From a virus, in the IMG/VR virus record IMGVR_UViG_3300037245_001419, positions 1 through 64,000 of that record: a stretch of DNA of 64,000 nucleotides; one strand, written 5' to 3'. A program made the position numbers and the translations under genes. This document shows positions 11,302 through 18,456 of this stretch, in pieces. The notes beneath the pieces are model-generated. The model made no database searches. It saw only the letters and a list, made by a program, of their open reading frames with translations, and had not been told where the DNA came from. How positions within the stretch are numbered: position 1 is the stretch's first letter; each line of letters starts with the position of its first letter.

Positions 11302-11847
11302 TTACTCAACGCAGTGTTTTTTTCTAAGGTCTATGATACATTTGAATTCTTTATCGTCAAAGATTAGATCCCAATCGGTTTTAATCTTAATCCATATATC
11401 AAGGTATGCACATTTGTTAATAGGTGGCATATACTTGCATGGATCTCTAGCGCCCTTCCTTCGGTTCTCAGAAGCTTTAACAGCGATTAAATGTGAAGGG
11501 TCTTTTAAATAGTTGGCATACTGTTTCTTTTTCTTCTTAGGCCAGTCTGCAGCTCCTGATACGAACGCTTCTTTCAGTGGGACTACATGATCAACATCGA
11601 GTTTGGATGCTTTAAGAATTGTATCACCGGAAAAGAAGCACACCCACTTACCGTACAACACACGTTTACCATTCTCAGTCATTCTCAACATTAAGGGAGT
11701 TAAATTTTCTTCTATTAATACTTCGTGACGAGTATTAATTTTATCTTTATCTGCATCGATCCACCCACCAAAGTCTTTGCGATTATACTTCAGTTGAGCT
11801 GAAGCAAAACTAAAGTAGCAGGTTATCAGTATTAGTATTATTTTCAT
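11302..11847 (-). CDS. Exported HNH-type endonuclease-like protein
   Basis: 181 aa from the ATG at 11847, which has GGAG 6 nt upstream. A signal peptide (about 18 aa, hydrophobic, ending FASA) is followed by a domain with LDVDHVVPLKEA near residue 90 and a late asparagine/arginine segment (ASENRRKG). This is the DHxxP-type catalytic core of secreted HNH/DUF1524-like nucleases. Conserved cysteines suggest disulfides. It would act outside the cytoplasm, for example on incoming foreign DNA. See its degenerate paralog at 12117. Confidence 0.75.
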   Translation of the reverse strand: MKIILILITCYFSFASAQLKYNRKDFGGWIDADKDKINTRHEVLIEENLTPLMLRMTENGKRVLYGKWVCFFSGDTILKASKLDVDHVVPLKEAFVSGAADWPKKKKKQYANYLKDPSHLIAVKASENRRKGARDPCKYMPPINKCAYLDIWIKIKTDWDLIFDDKEFKCIIDLRKKHCVE

Positions 11848-12112
11848 TGTTGTCTCCATATTTCATATTCATTATTGTTTTTCTCAAAAATTCAAATCTT
11901 TTAGGATCTTGTATTCTCATACAATCAAGTTTTTCAATAAGATGAACCATTTCTCCGGTTCTTCCCCATCCACTACTACATGTAATATTTTCATCACCTG
12001 ACATTTTCTCCACTGCATCTTTTACCGCTGTACGCATTGGAAAGTCTCCACCCAATGGAATCTTGCTCTTTTCAACAGGGCCTATGGTACAAAACCAGTA
12101 TTCATATTTCAT
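11810..12112 (-). CDS. Small hypothetical protein between nuclease paralogs
   Basis: 100 aa, cytoplasmic. It belongs to a recurring phage hypothetical type (YWFCTIGPVEKSKIPLGGDFPMR). The sequence CSSGWGRTG looks like a CX5R phosphatase loop, but the protein is too short and lacks the rest. It lies between the two exported nuclease-like genes and overlaps the second. Confidence 0.5.
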   Translation of the reverse strand: MKYEYWFCTIGPVEKSKIPLGGDFPMRTAVKDAVEKMSGDENITCSSGWGRTGEMVHLIEKLDCMRIQDPKRFEFLRKTIMNMKYGDNNENNTNTDNLLL

Positions 12113-12116
12113 ATAA

Positions 12117-12647
12117 TTACCTACAATATTTACGCTTAAGAGCTTTTATTTTCACCTTTTCATATACGTCCATCGTAAGGCCCCATGCGTTTTTGATTTT
12201 AGTCCAGTTAATAATATAATCACATTTGTTTAAGGATGGAAGCCACTCAGACGGCTCCCTACTCTTTCTTCTATATGACATACTTTTCTTAACTACTACC
12301 AGGTGATATGACGGTTCTAAGTAGTTTGAGAAATCTCGTTTTTTGATTTTAGACCATTTATTACCACCGGATTTCCATGCTTCCATAACTGGAACTAATG
12401 TTATAACATCTAACAAATAAGGGTTTGATATTGTGTCGCCACTGAATGCGCAAACCCACATCCCATCCAATATTACCTTACGGTCATCTGAAAATGTAAC
12501 AGGTTGAATGCTTCTTTCAACGAGAACAAGATCTCTAATTGTTCTTCCGTATGTACTGTCGTACTTTAGTTTCCATTCTGACCATCTGAATGCAGATCCA
12601 GCTAAAGCACTACTTGCCAAAATAAGTATTATTATTAAGTATTTCAT
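12117..12647 (-). CDS. Exported HNH-like protein with lost catalytic motif
   Basis: 176 aa with a signal peptide (about 16 aa). It aligns along its length with the protein at 11302: WVCAFSGDTI, LVPVMEAW, RRKSREP and NKCDYI all have counterparts. The catalytic DVDHVVP has become DVITLVP, so the Asp-His pair is gone. It is therefore probably inactive as a nuclease and may regulate, inhibit or partner the active paralog. Confidence 0.65.
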   Translation of the reverse strand: MKYLIIILILASSALAGSAFRWSEWKLKYDSTYGRTIRDLVLVERSIQPVTFSDDRKVILDGMWVCAFSGDTISNPYLLDVITLVPVMEAWKSGGNKWSKIKKRDFSNYLEPSYHLVVVKKSMSYRRKSREPSEWLPSLNKCDYIINWTKIKNAWGLTMDVYEKVKIKALKRKYCR

Positions 12648-12669
12648 GATAATCCGTTTTAAAGAAGTC

Positions 12670-12718
12670 CAGTAGGTAACAAGGTGAAGTGGAGTGAAGT
12701 GGGGACTGTTACCTACTG
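12670..12718. repeat. Large stem-loop, 12-bp stem
   Basis: CAGTAGGTAACA pairs with TGTTACCTACTG around a 25-nt purine-rich loop. It lies between the genes at 12647 and 12732. There is no clear U-tract, so it may be an RNA-stability or processing structure rather than a terminator. Confidence 0.5.
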
Positions 12719-12731
12719 AACTGGGTGGGTA

Positions 12732-13139
12732 TTATTTTGTTTCTGTTAGTTCGGCTATTTCTTCTTTTACTTTAGTTAACTGAAGTTCATCAAATCCTTC
12801 TATGAATTTGTTGATATTATGAAGTTTTTTGATTGCTGTAAACGCAATCTCTTTGTAGTACAATGAAGGCTTGATAGAGCCGTTGACCTGTTTTTCCATC
12901 ATGTCTATTATTTCTGGATTATCTCTAATCATTTGCATTGGAACCATTGCTTCAGCTCCATTGTCAAGTTTAACATTGTCGCTAAAATCTGGGTTAGAAA
13001 CATTCTCACGTATTTTACAAAAAATATCTGCGTGAATCTGCATAGCTTTCTGTCGATCTTCCATAGTCTCACGCCATGCTTCAATTGAGTCTTCAATCAT
13101 TTTAAGTTCTTTGGAATTGATCACTAGTTCGTTTTTCAT
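12732..13139 (-). CDS. Hypothetical helical protein
   Basis: 135 aa from the ATG at 13139, preceded by AAAGGA. It is charged and helical throughout. Upstream at 13169 is a copy of the palindrome found at 8421, so it may share the same regulator. Unknown function. Confidence 0.6.
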   Translation of the reverse strand: MKNELVINSKELKMIEDSIEAWRETMEDRQKAMQIHADIFCKIRENVSNPDFSDNVKLDNGAEAMVPMQMIRDNPEIIDMMEKQVNGSIKPSLYYKEIAFTAIKKLHNINKFIEGFDELQLTKVKEEIAELTETK

Positions 13140-13168
13140 ATGTATTCCTTTCATTTATTTACCTTGTG

Positions 13169-13181
13169 GTTATAATATAAC
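13169..13181. promoter_or_regulatory. Second copy of operator-like palindrome
   Basis: GTTATAATATAAC, the core of the 17-bp palindrome at 8421, with the same CAAAAAT continuation on the right. It lies about 30 bp upstream of the gene starting at 13139. Confidence 0.5.
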
Positions 13182-13211
13182 AAAAATAATAGTAACTGTA
13201 TACATATTTTA

Positions 13212-13448
13212 TCATAAACGCAATAAATAATTTAAAGTCTTGGATTCATCTTCATCAACTAGCTGTTTTTCACCTAAAGGGGCAAGTTTGATCTGTTCTT
13301 GAAGATATGATACAGATGAAGAGCTGCTACCAAATACTTCCATGCATACCTTTAAGTATAAACCAAGAGTCTTATTTTGTTTGTTTCCGTACTTTTTTAG
13401 AGATCTTGGAATTGTTATTTCTGGGTTTCGATGGTTTACGTCGATCAT
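13212..13448 (-). CDS. Small hypothetical protein
   Basis: 78 aa with AAGGATAAAG before the ATG. It overlaps the end of the gene at 13372 by 77 nt in another frame, so one of the two may be shorter than drawn. Unknown. Confidence 0.4.
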   Translation of the reverse strand: MIDVNHRNPEITIPRSLKKYGNKQNKTLGLYLKVCMEVFGSSSSSVSYLQEQIKLAPLGEKQLVDEDESKTLNYLLRL

Positions 13449-13686
13449 CTTTATCCTTTATCTCTGGTGCTATAACAATATATTTTTTATTTTTGATTGT
13501 GTAAATCATTTTTAGTTTATTCTTAAATTTATATACTAATACTTTTTCATACTTAACAACTAAAGTCTTCAGTTCCTTCAGTATATAATTTTTCTTAATA
13601 TCGGTTATGTCTGTGTCTTTACACAGTTGGTCGTTTAGATCATTGATAATGATCCACAGGGTTCTTTCTGATAGGTATTTGATCAT
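13372..13686 (-). CDS. Basic hypothetical protein
   Basis: 104 aa with a helical N terminus and a very basic C-terminal tail. It is coupled by ATGA to the upstream gene at 13683. Unknown. Confidence 0.5.
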   Translation of the reverse strand: MIKYLSERTLWIIINDLNDQLCKDTDITDIKKNYILKELKTLVVKYEKVLVYKFKNKLKMIYTIKNKKYIVIAPEIKDKDDRRKPSKPRNNNSKISKKVRKQTK

Positions 13687-13946
13687 GAATATAGTTCGTA
13701 CTCTAGAGGGTCTATGCCATTCTCAATGAGATCCATATGTACACGGTACTTTAGTTTATGTTCTTCATCGAGGTTTAGTTCTAGAATATTTATCAAACGA
13801 GTGTTTGTGAGTTGATCTTTAGAAGTGGAAAGGTCTACTACAACCTCTCCACATTCTTTAATGATAACCACTCTCCATCCATCTTCGGGATCGTGGCCGA
13901 AGTACACTGCCTTATTATTAGGTGTACGGCCTTCATATACGGACAT
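13683..13946 (-). CDS. Small hypothetical protein
   Basis: 87 aa, mixed alpha/beta. It starts directly after the exchanger stop codon with no gap. Unknown. Confidence 0.5.
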   Translation of the reverse strand: MSVYEGRTPNNKAVYFGHDPEDGWRVVIIKECGEVVVDLSTSKDQLTNTRLINILELNLDEEHKLKYRVHMDLIENGIDPLEYELYS

Positions 13947-15002
13947 CTAGTTAAGTATGCCCAGGATAACTGTTCCTACTTCATTTGCCCATGCAACACC
14001 TTTGCCACGAGATAACGTGTAGAATGCATAAAGTGCATAGAGTGAAAGAAGGACAACTGCAGTTTTATAACCTAACTTTTTTAACGAAAGAAATATGAAT
14101 AATAAAACTGCAGTCATACCTAGTAAAAGTATGCGTAACTCTGTGACACCTACATCAATTTTAATAACTGGCTCGTAAACTAAAGTATACACTAACAATG
14201 GTACTCCAAGACATATACATATGTCAAAGATATTTGATCCAACAGCATTACTTACAGCATCATCATAATTTCCTTTCTTAGCATCCTTCATGCTGATTAT
14301 AGTGTCAGGTACACTTGTTGCAGCTGCAGCAATTATAACGGCTATAAAGAACGTAGAGATCTCCCAAATTTTAGCTATTTCGACTACCGAGTATGACATA
14401 ATAAAACATCCAATACCTATTAATACTGTAGATAAGCAAAGGGTTAGCCATGCTTTACTTGTAGTCATGCCATCAAAATCTTCTTCATCTTCATCATCTA
14501 CTTCAGTTTTAGATATTTTATTATGGACAAACAATGTTATTGCGTACATGAAGTATATACCGATTAGTATTGCTCCCATCCACCACTTTAGTTCACCGTC
14601 TTTAAGGAGAAGAATAAGGGCTAGTTCTGCGAGTAAGAAAAAGAATCCATCTCTTATTATAACGGTTTTACTAATTGATATACCTTTGAGGGTAGGTAGC
14701 ATTTTTAATGCTGTAATAATAACTAGACCAGGGATAATAAATGCATTAAACACTGCTGAACCTGCAGTTGTTGCAATACCTGCTGAAAATTCACTACTAC
14801 CATCAGTAGTTGTAAAATAGAATAAGAATAGACATGCAGTCCATAATTCAGGCATAGAGCTGCCTATAGCGTTGATTGATGCCCCTTTAATACCTGGGCC
14901 GAGGTTTCTTCCAAGATAGCTTGAAGCCTCTTCAAATGGGTCGCATGACTTCATTATCCAGATACATCCGACTACTACTAAACTTAACCATAAAAATATC
15001 AT
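13947..15002 (-). CDS. Ca2+/cation antiporter (CaCA family, YrbG-like)
   Basis: 351 aa, about ten membrane helices. Two homologous halves each carry an alpha-repeat: GASINAIGSSMPEL near residue 40 and AAATSVPDTIISM near 225, plus AVGSNIFDI. An acidic cytoplasmic loop (DDEDEEDFDG) separates the halves. It should exchange Ca2+ or another cation for Na+ or K+ across the inner membrane. Transporters of this kind are rare in phages. The Ter genes downstream on the map, which are linked to metal and stress responses, may be functionally related. Confidence 0.88.
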   Translation of the reverse strand: MIFLWLSLVVVGCIWIMKSCDPFEEASSYLGRNLGPGIKGASINAIGSSMPELWTACLFLFYFTTTDGSSEFSAGIATTAGSAVFNAFIIPGLVIITALKMLPTLKGISISKTVIIRDGFFFLLAELALILLLKDGELKWWMGAILIGIYFMYAITLFVHNKISKTEVDDEDEEDFDGMTTSKAWLTLCLSTVLIGIGCFIMSYSVVEIAKIWEISTFFIAVIIAAAATSVPDTIISMKDAKKGNYDDAVSNAVGSNIFDICICLGVPLLVYTLVYEPVIKIDVGVTELRILLLGMTAVLLFIFLSLKKLGYKTAVVLLSLYALYAFYTLSRGKGVAWANEVGTVILGILN

Positions 15003-15658
15003 TAATCGTTTTCCTTATTGTAAAAATCTTTTAGTTGTTGAGTTGATAATGAGGTAATTGTGTATTCATCTGTTGTACTGTCAAACTCTATTTTGCATGA
15101 TAATTTAGGTTTGATTTGCCATTCGTCAACGAGTCCGTATGTTCTATTACCATCTTGTATAACTACGTCTTTAGATACTGTGTCTAATGCATGTAGTTGT
15201 TTTACTAATTCAAAAATACATATTGCATATGTTTCATAGTCATGAATACTTTCTTCTAAATGATCACACTCTTCATAAAATCCTAACATGCTGTTATTAA
15301 TATAAATTTCCCAAACGTTTGGGAATGCCATGTGTACTCGCCAACCTAGTTGCTTGGCGATTGCAGTTATCCTTATAAAGGATTGCATTGTGCTTGGATT
15401 ATTAGGTGTGTGAAGCATGACATAACATTTTTTAGTCGAATGCGATTTAGGTTCTTCACCTTCTTTTGGTTCGTATGAAAATCCACAACATGAAAACTTA
15501 GTTTGAAGACCTAATCTGTGTAGTTCGTATATCAATGGCTTTAATGGTCTGTCTATAGAGTCCCATACTGTTTTTTCTTCGCAGTGATTATTTAATTTTT
15601 TAAGACGTGCTATGTATCGAGCATTTTCAACATTCTCTTTGGTAACAGGTACTGACAT
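15002..15658 (-). CDS. Hypothetical protein with Cys pair
   Basis: 218 aa. The motif KFSCCGFSYEPKEGEEPKSHS near residue 55 is distinctive. The protein looks globular. The TAATG overlap with the exchanger gene suggests coupling. I do not recognise a function. Confidence 0.6.
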   Translation of the reverse strand: MSVPVTKENVENARYIARLKKLNNHCEEKTVWDSIDRPLKPLIYELHRLGLQTKFSCCGFSYEPKEGEEPKSHSTKKCYVMLHTPNNPSTMQSFIRITAIAKQLGWRVHMAFPNVWEIYINNSMLGFYEECDHLEESIHDYETYAICIFELVKQLHALDTVSKDVVIQDGNRTYGLVDEWQIKPKLSCKIEFDSTTDEYTITSLSTQQLKDFYNKEND

Positions 15659-15671
15659 GGGTTTCCTTTGT

Positions 15672-15706
15672 TAAAAAAGGTGTAGTGGTAAGGCCACCAC
15701 TACACC
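15672..15706 (-). terminator. Rho-independent terminator
   Basis: An 11-bp stem (GGTGTAGTGGT / ACCACTACACC) followed on the - strand by six Ts, directly after the TerD gene at 15714. It ends the Ter transcription unit. Confidence 0.9.
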
Positions 15707-15713
15707 AGATCAA

Positions 15714-16295
15714 TTAAGCTGCATCAAGACCGAAATCGCTGCAGATTGCACCGAGATCTTTATCGCTTGACTGTCCTTGAGGATTGAATTTCCAATCACC
15801 ATTATGACGATAGAGTTCACAAACAAGAAGTGAAATTCCAACTGAGTGATCTTCTGAAAGATCAAATTTGAATTTTTCTTCACCGTTTGATTTGTTAACG
15901 AGACGAACATACGCATCACTAACTTGACCGAAGTTCTGACTACGAGAAGCTGCTTCATGAATTGTAGTAATGAAAGCAATTTTTTCGATATTTGCAGGAA
16001 CTTTAGTAAGGTCTACAGTGATAACTTCATCATCACCATCACCATCACCAGTAAGGTTGTCGCCTGAATGAACAACAGACTCACATAATGATTTGAGGTT
16101 TCCGTAGTAAACGAAGCTTTCGTTAGGTACTACTTTGCCGTCAGACCCAATCATGTATGCAGATACGTCGAGATCGAAGTCTACACCAGGTTGCTCTGAA
16201 GGGTTCCATCCAAGAGCTACTTGAAATTCTGTCATTTCAGGAGCATCTTTAGTAAGATTAATTTTTTGTCCTTTGGACAATTTGATAACAGCCAT
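15714..16295 (-). CDS. TerD-family protein
   Basis: 193 aa. The N terminus MAVIKLSKGQKINLTK and the acidic Ca2+-binding motifs (DFDLDVSAYM, SVVHSGDNLTGDGDGDDE) are typical of TerD/TerZ/CABP. The protein is cytoplasmic and likely binds Ca2+. It is the last gene of TerD-TerB-like-TerD, with the exchanger following. The family is tied to tellurite resistance, phage resistance and stress in bacteria; the exact biochemical role is not known. Confidence 0.95.
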   Translation of the reverse strand: MAVIKLSKGQKINLTKDAPEMTEFQVALGWNPSEQPGVDFDLDVSAYMIGSDGKVVPNESFVYYGNLKSLCESVVHSGDNLTGDGDGDDEVITVDLTKVPANIEKIAFITTIHEAASRSQNFGQVSDAYVRLVNKSNGEEKFKFDLSEDHSVGISLLVCELYRHNGDWKFNPQGQSSDKDLGAICSDFGLDAA

Positions 16296-16314
16296 ACTGT
16301 TCCTTTTAAAAGAT

Positions 16315-16345
16315 ATTCGGGATTTACATTTTGCAAATCCCGAAT
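16315..16345 (-). repeat. Intercistronic hairpin
   Basis: An 11-bp perfect stem (ATTCGGGATTT / AAATCCCGAAT) between the TerB-like and TerD genes. The - strand has a modest T-run after it, so it may be a partial terminator or mRNA-stabilising structure. Confidence 0.6.
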
Positions 16346-16379
16346 AATGGTTTATTTAATTAGTTAAGTAACTTAATTA

Positions 16380-16910
16380 TTAAGCTTCTGCTTCAGGAGC
16401 TGGTGTTTCTGCTACAGGAGTCACTTCAGTTTCAGCTACAGGTGCTACTTCAGTTTCAGCTACAGGAGTCACTTCAGTTTCTGCTACTACAGGAGCTGCT
16501 TCTGTTGCTGCTGCTACTTCTTCAACAGGAAGAAGGCTATAAAGTTCGTCAAGAGCTGAATCAATTGAAGTTGCTTTAGCTTTGATGTTCTTAAGAAGAA
16601 GTTGTTCGTTTTCATCCATAGCACCATCACCAGAGATCTGGTCTACAAGGTACTTAGCTTCGATTGCATCAACAACACCAGGTGTTGCTTCGTCAGCGAG
16701 AACGTAGTCAGAAATAGCTTCTACGAAAAGAGTTGTAAAAGTTGGGTCAAATGAACCGCTTACAGAAACTGCATCATTCAATGCGAACAACAAGTCAGCT
16801 TCTTCTTTGTCAATTTTTCCATCTTCATAAATAGCAGTTCTGAGTTGTACTACTTCATCAGCGTCAATTTTGCCATCTGCAAGAATATCTGTTTTTAATT
16901 TTTGTAACAT
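16380..16910 (-). CDS. TerB-like protein with repeat tail
   Basis: 176 aa. Residues 1-125 are helical with DGKID..E repeats (LADGKIDADE, YEDGKIDKEE, SGDGAMDENE) like TerB/TerB-like metal-binding domains. The C-terminal 45 residues are imperfect TEVTPVAE repeats, probably a flexible linker or tail. It lies between two TerD genes. The TerB assignment rests on motif type and context. Confidence 0.65.
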   Translation of the reverse strand: MLQKLKTDILADGKIDADEVVQLRTAIYEDGKIDKEEADLLFALNDAVSVSGSFDPTFTTLFVEAISDYVLADEATPGVVDAIEAKYLVDQISGDGAMDENEQLLLKNIKAKATSIDSALDELYSLLPVEEVAAATEAAPVVAETEVTPVAETEVAPVAETEVTPVAETPAPEAEA

Positions 16911-16978
16911 TATGTTAATCCTTTTCTTTCGTTATGGGACATATTAAACCCTGCCCCGTGTAGGTTATAAAATTTTGA

Positions 16979-17629
16979 TTAGCTTATGAGACCACGAAGT
17001 CTACCGAGGAATCCTGTACCACCGCCAGTAGATTGTGCTGTACGTGGTCTTTCAGAAACAGGAGATCCCCAGTTGTTTTTAACATCAGCTATTGATTTGT
17101 CATATGTTGCCTGACCGAGAGAGTTAAATTTCCACTCACCGTTATGGCGGTAAACTTCACCAATGATCATTGCAGTTTTGTCAGAAAGCTGATCATCAGT
17201 ATCGAGTTTGAAACGAGCAAGTTCTACTTTAGTGTCTGCATCGTATAATGCAACCCAAGAGTTTTTAAGATTGCCGAAAGTCTGCTTGCTACTTGCACAT
17301 CCGTAGATGTTTAAAATGAAACCAAGTTTGTCGATATCCGAAGAAACTTTAGCTAGTGTAACGTCGATGATCTCATTAGGTTTGTTTGCACTGCCACCAC
17401 CTGTCAGATCATCACCATGGTGATGTATAGACCCGTCTCTACTATTAAGGTTACTAAAAGAAACTACTTCTTTAACGGTGTTTCCGGCAAACATTATAAC
17501 TGAAGTATCAAGGTCTATTGAAGAACCTTTACTTTCCTGCCAGCCCATTCCGACTTCAAGTTTTTTAAGTGATGCATGGTCTTTAGATAGGTTAATCTTT
17601 TGACCTTTTGTAAGATTGATAACTGCCAT
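16979..17629 (-). CDS. TerD-family protein
   Basis: 216 aa, first gene of the Ter unit. The N terminus MAVINLTKGQKINLSK and the SIDLDTSVIMF and HHGDDLTGGG acidic sites match the family. A Gly/Arg-rich tail (TGGGTGFLGRLRG) may interact with membrane or nucleic acid. The promoter is at 17672. Confidence 0.95.
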   Translation of the reverse strand: MAVINLTKGQKINLSKDHASLKKLEVGMGWQESKGSSIDLDTSVIMFAGNTVKEVVSFSNLNSRDGSIHHHGDDLTGGGSANKPNEIIDVTLAKVSSDIDKLGFILNIYGCASSKQTFGNLKNSWVALYDADTKVELARFKLDTDDQLSDKTAMIIGEVYRHNGEWKFNSLGQATYDKSIADVKNNWGSPVSERPRTAQSTGGGTGFLGRLRGLIS

Positions 17630-17671
17630 TGTAACTCCTGTTAATTATTATTTTGTCCGATTGATGTATAC

Positions 17672-17700
17672 ATAATAAGTATTAAAATAATATCAGTCAA
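17672..17700 (-). promoter_or_regulatory. sigma70-type promoter of Ter unit
   Basis: -35 TTGACT, 17 bp, -10 TATTAT on the - strand, upstream of the TerD gene at 17629. Confidence 0.7.
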
Positions 17701-17760
17701 TACTTTTTTAAATAATATAACAATTTATATTACTTTAGTTTAAATGTATAAAATGGGGAA

Positions 17761-17787
17761 ATAAAAATGGCTCCCCATTAGGGAGCC
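17761..17787 (-). terminator. Terminator of the closed tRNA-like RNA array
   Basis: The stem GGCTCCC / GGGGAGCC with a 4-nt loop is followed on the - strand by an ATTTTTATTT run. It lies 2 nt beyond the sixth RNA of the array and so closes a stable-RNA transcription unit that begins at the promoter at 18744. Confidence 0.85.
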
Positions 17788-17789
17788 TA

Positions 17790-17903
17790 TAATCAGACGA
17801 GAGACATACGCAAAGATTTGTTTTTATTTAGGGTTTGAACCTAATAAATTCCGCTTGCTGCTGAATTATTATCCGAAGTATTTGCGTACTGCAGTGCTGA
17901 TTA
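17790..17903 (-). ncRNA. Closed tRNA-like RNA R6 (T arm only)
   Basis: The 7-bp outer helix (TAATCAG / CTGATTA) closes the RNA. UGCA, the 8-mer GUACGCAA and AUACUUCG follow. The 8-mer pairs 8/8 (one G-U) with UUGCGUAU near the 3' end, which is followed by a 9-nt GN8 element as in the other members. The inside has a T-arm hairpin (UUAGG, loop UUCAAAC, CCUAA) but no recognisable acceptor stem or D arm, so it cannot be a tRNA precursor. Confidence 0.65.
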
Positions 17904-17908
17904 ATATC

Positions 17909-17968
17909 AAAACCTGGGAGCAGTTAGTCTTAACGGCTAGAGAAGATTTCACTGCAAGCCAGGATTTT
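17909..17968 (-). ncRNA. Possible small stem-loop between R5 and R6
   Basis: Outer helix (AAAACCTGG / CCAGG-A-TTTT) with an inner GCAGU/ACUGC helix. It contains UUGCA but lacks the conserved UACUUCG, so it may be a degenerate member of the family or a spacer hairpin. Confidence 0.35.
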
Positions 17969-17976
17969 CAATCAAA

Positions 17977-18118
17977 AAATATGGGCAAGAAACAAAAAGA
18001 GTATCTATTACGGAGTCCTATCCAGTTAGACGAACCCCCCTATTTAGGAGCGCACGGGATTCGAACCCGTATTTCCGGCTTGGCATGCGAAGTAACTCTT
18101 ATCTGCAGCGCCATATTT
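17977..18118 (-). ncRNA. Closed tRNA-like RNA R5, permuted tRNA-Gly(GCC)-like
   Basis: Outer helix 17977-17984 / 18111-18118. The 8-mer at 18096-18103 pairs 7/8 with 17994-18001. Inside, in transcript order: anticodon region, T arm, 3' acceptor strand (18047-18053), a loop with U73, 5' acceptor strand (18034-18040, one G-G mismatch) and D arm. Joining ...UCCG to GCAUGCC... would rebuild a perfect CCGGC/GCCGG anticodon stem with loop AUGCCAA, anticodon GCC. U73 is the expected discriminator for tRNA-Gly. This is the best case for a genuinely permuted tRNA. Confidence 0.75.
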
Positions 18119-18124
18119 AAGAAC

Positions 18125-18279
18125 AAAAAAACTGTGGGTAAAAATCAGTTAGAGAGATTTACGTGCTCTTCCAGCTGAGCTAACTCCCTTTGGTTAGTTA
18201 TACAGGGAGTGAATGATTCGAACATCCGACCACGTCGTTAATAGCGAAGTAACTTTAACTTGCAACACCACAGTTTTTT
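18125..18279 (-). ncRNA. Closed tRNA-like RNA R4, permuted tRNA
   Basis: 12-bp outer helix (AAAAAACTGTGG type). The 8-mer at 18253-18260 pairs 7/8 with 18147-18154. The acceptor strands 18183-18189 and 18204-18210 form 7 perfect pairs closed by a short loop. D arm (GCUC/GAGC) and T arm (loop UUCGAAU) are intact. Joining ..ACGU to CGCUAUUAACG.. would give a perfect anticodon stem CGUCG/CGACG with loop CUAUUAA. The A1-U72 pair and G73 resemble tRNA-Trp, but the reconstructed anticodon (AUU) does not agree, so identity is open. Confidence 0.75.
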
Positions 18280-18286
18280 AAAGTGT

Positions 18287-18441
18287 AAAAAATAAGTAGG
18301 AAAGAACCATTTATAGTGAATCTTTCTTCTGCTCTACCAAACTGAGCTACCCCTCGTCGTTATCGAGGGAGGAGGATTCGAACCACCGACCCGAAGCACC
18401 TATTGCGAAGTAACTATTAATTGCATCACTACTTATTTTTT
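18287..18441 (-). ncRNA. Closed tRNA-like RNA R3, permuted tRNA-Pro-like
   Basis: 13-bp outer helix (AAAAAATAAGTAG type). The 8-mer at 18414-18421 pairs 7/8 with 18309-18316. Acceptor strands 18350-18356 / 18364-18370 pair in all 7 positions around a 7-nt loop. The D and T arms (GUAGCUCAGUUUGGUAGAGC, GGGUCGGUGG) resemble tRNA-Pro, and AGG occurs where the anticodon would be, but the loop is shifted by one nucleotide. Confidence 0.72.
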
Positions 18442-18456
18442 TAATTTTTTAAAATC

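Noticed and set aside
11810-12112. Tyrosine-phosphatase active site CSSGWGRTG
   Set aside because: The protein is only 100 aa, has Thr instead of His before Cys and no other phosphatase motif; it matches a recurrent phage hypothetical protein instead.
17855-18178. 107-codon + strand open frame across the RNA array
   Set aside because: It runs antisense through R5 and R6 and has no ribosome-binding site or protein-like composition; the RNA structures explain the sequence better.
18125-18210. Ordinary linear tRNA (non-permuted) read across neighbouring units
   Set aside because: The 5' acceptor strand of each unit pairs perfectly only with the 3' strand located upstream of it on the transcript, so a linear tRNA cannot form within one unit.
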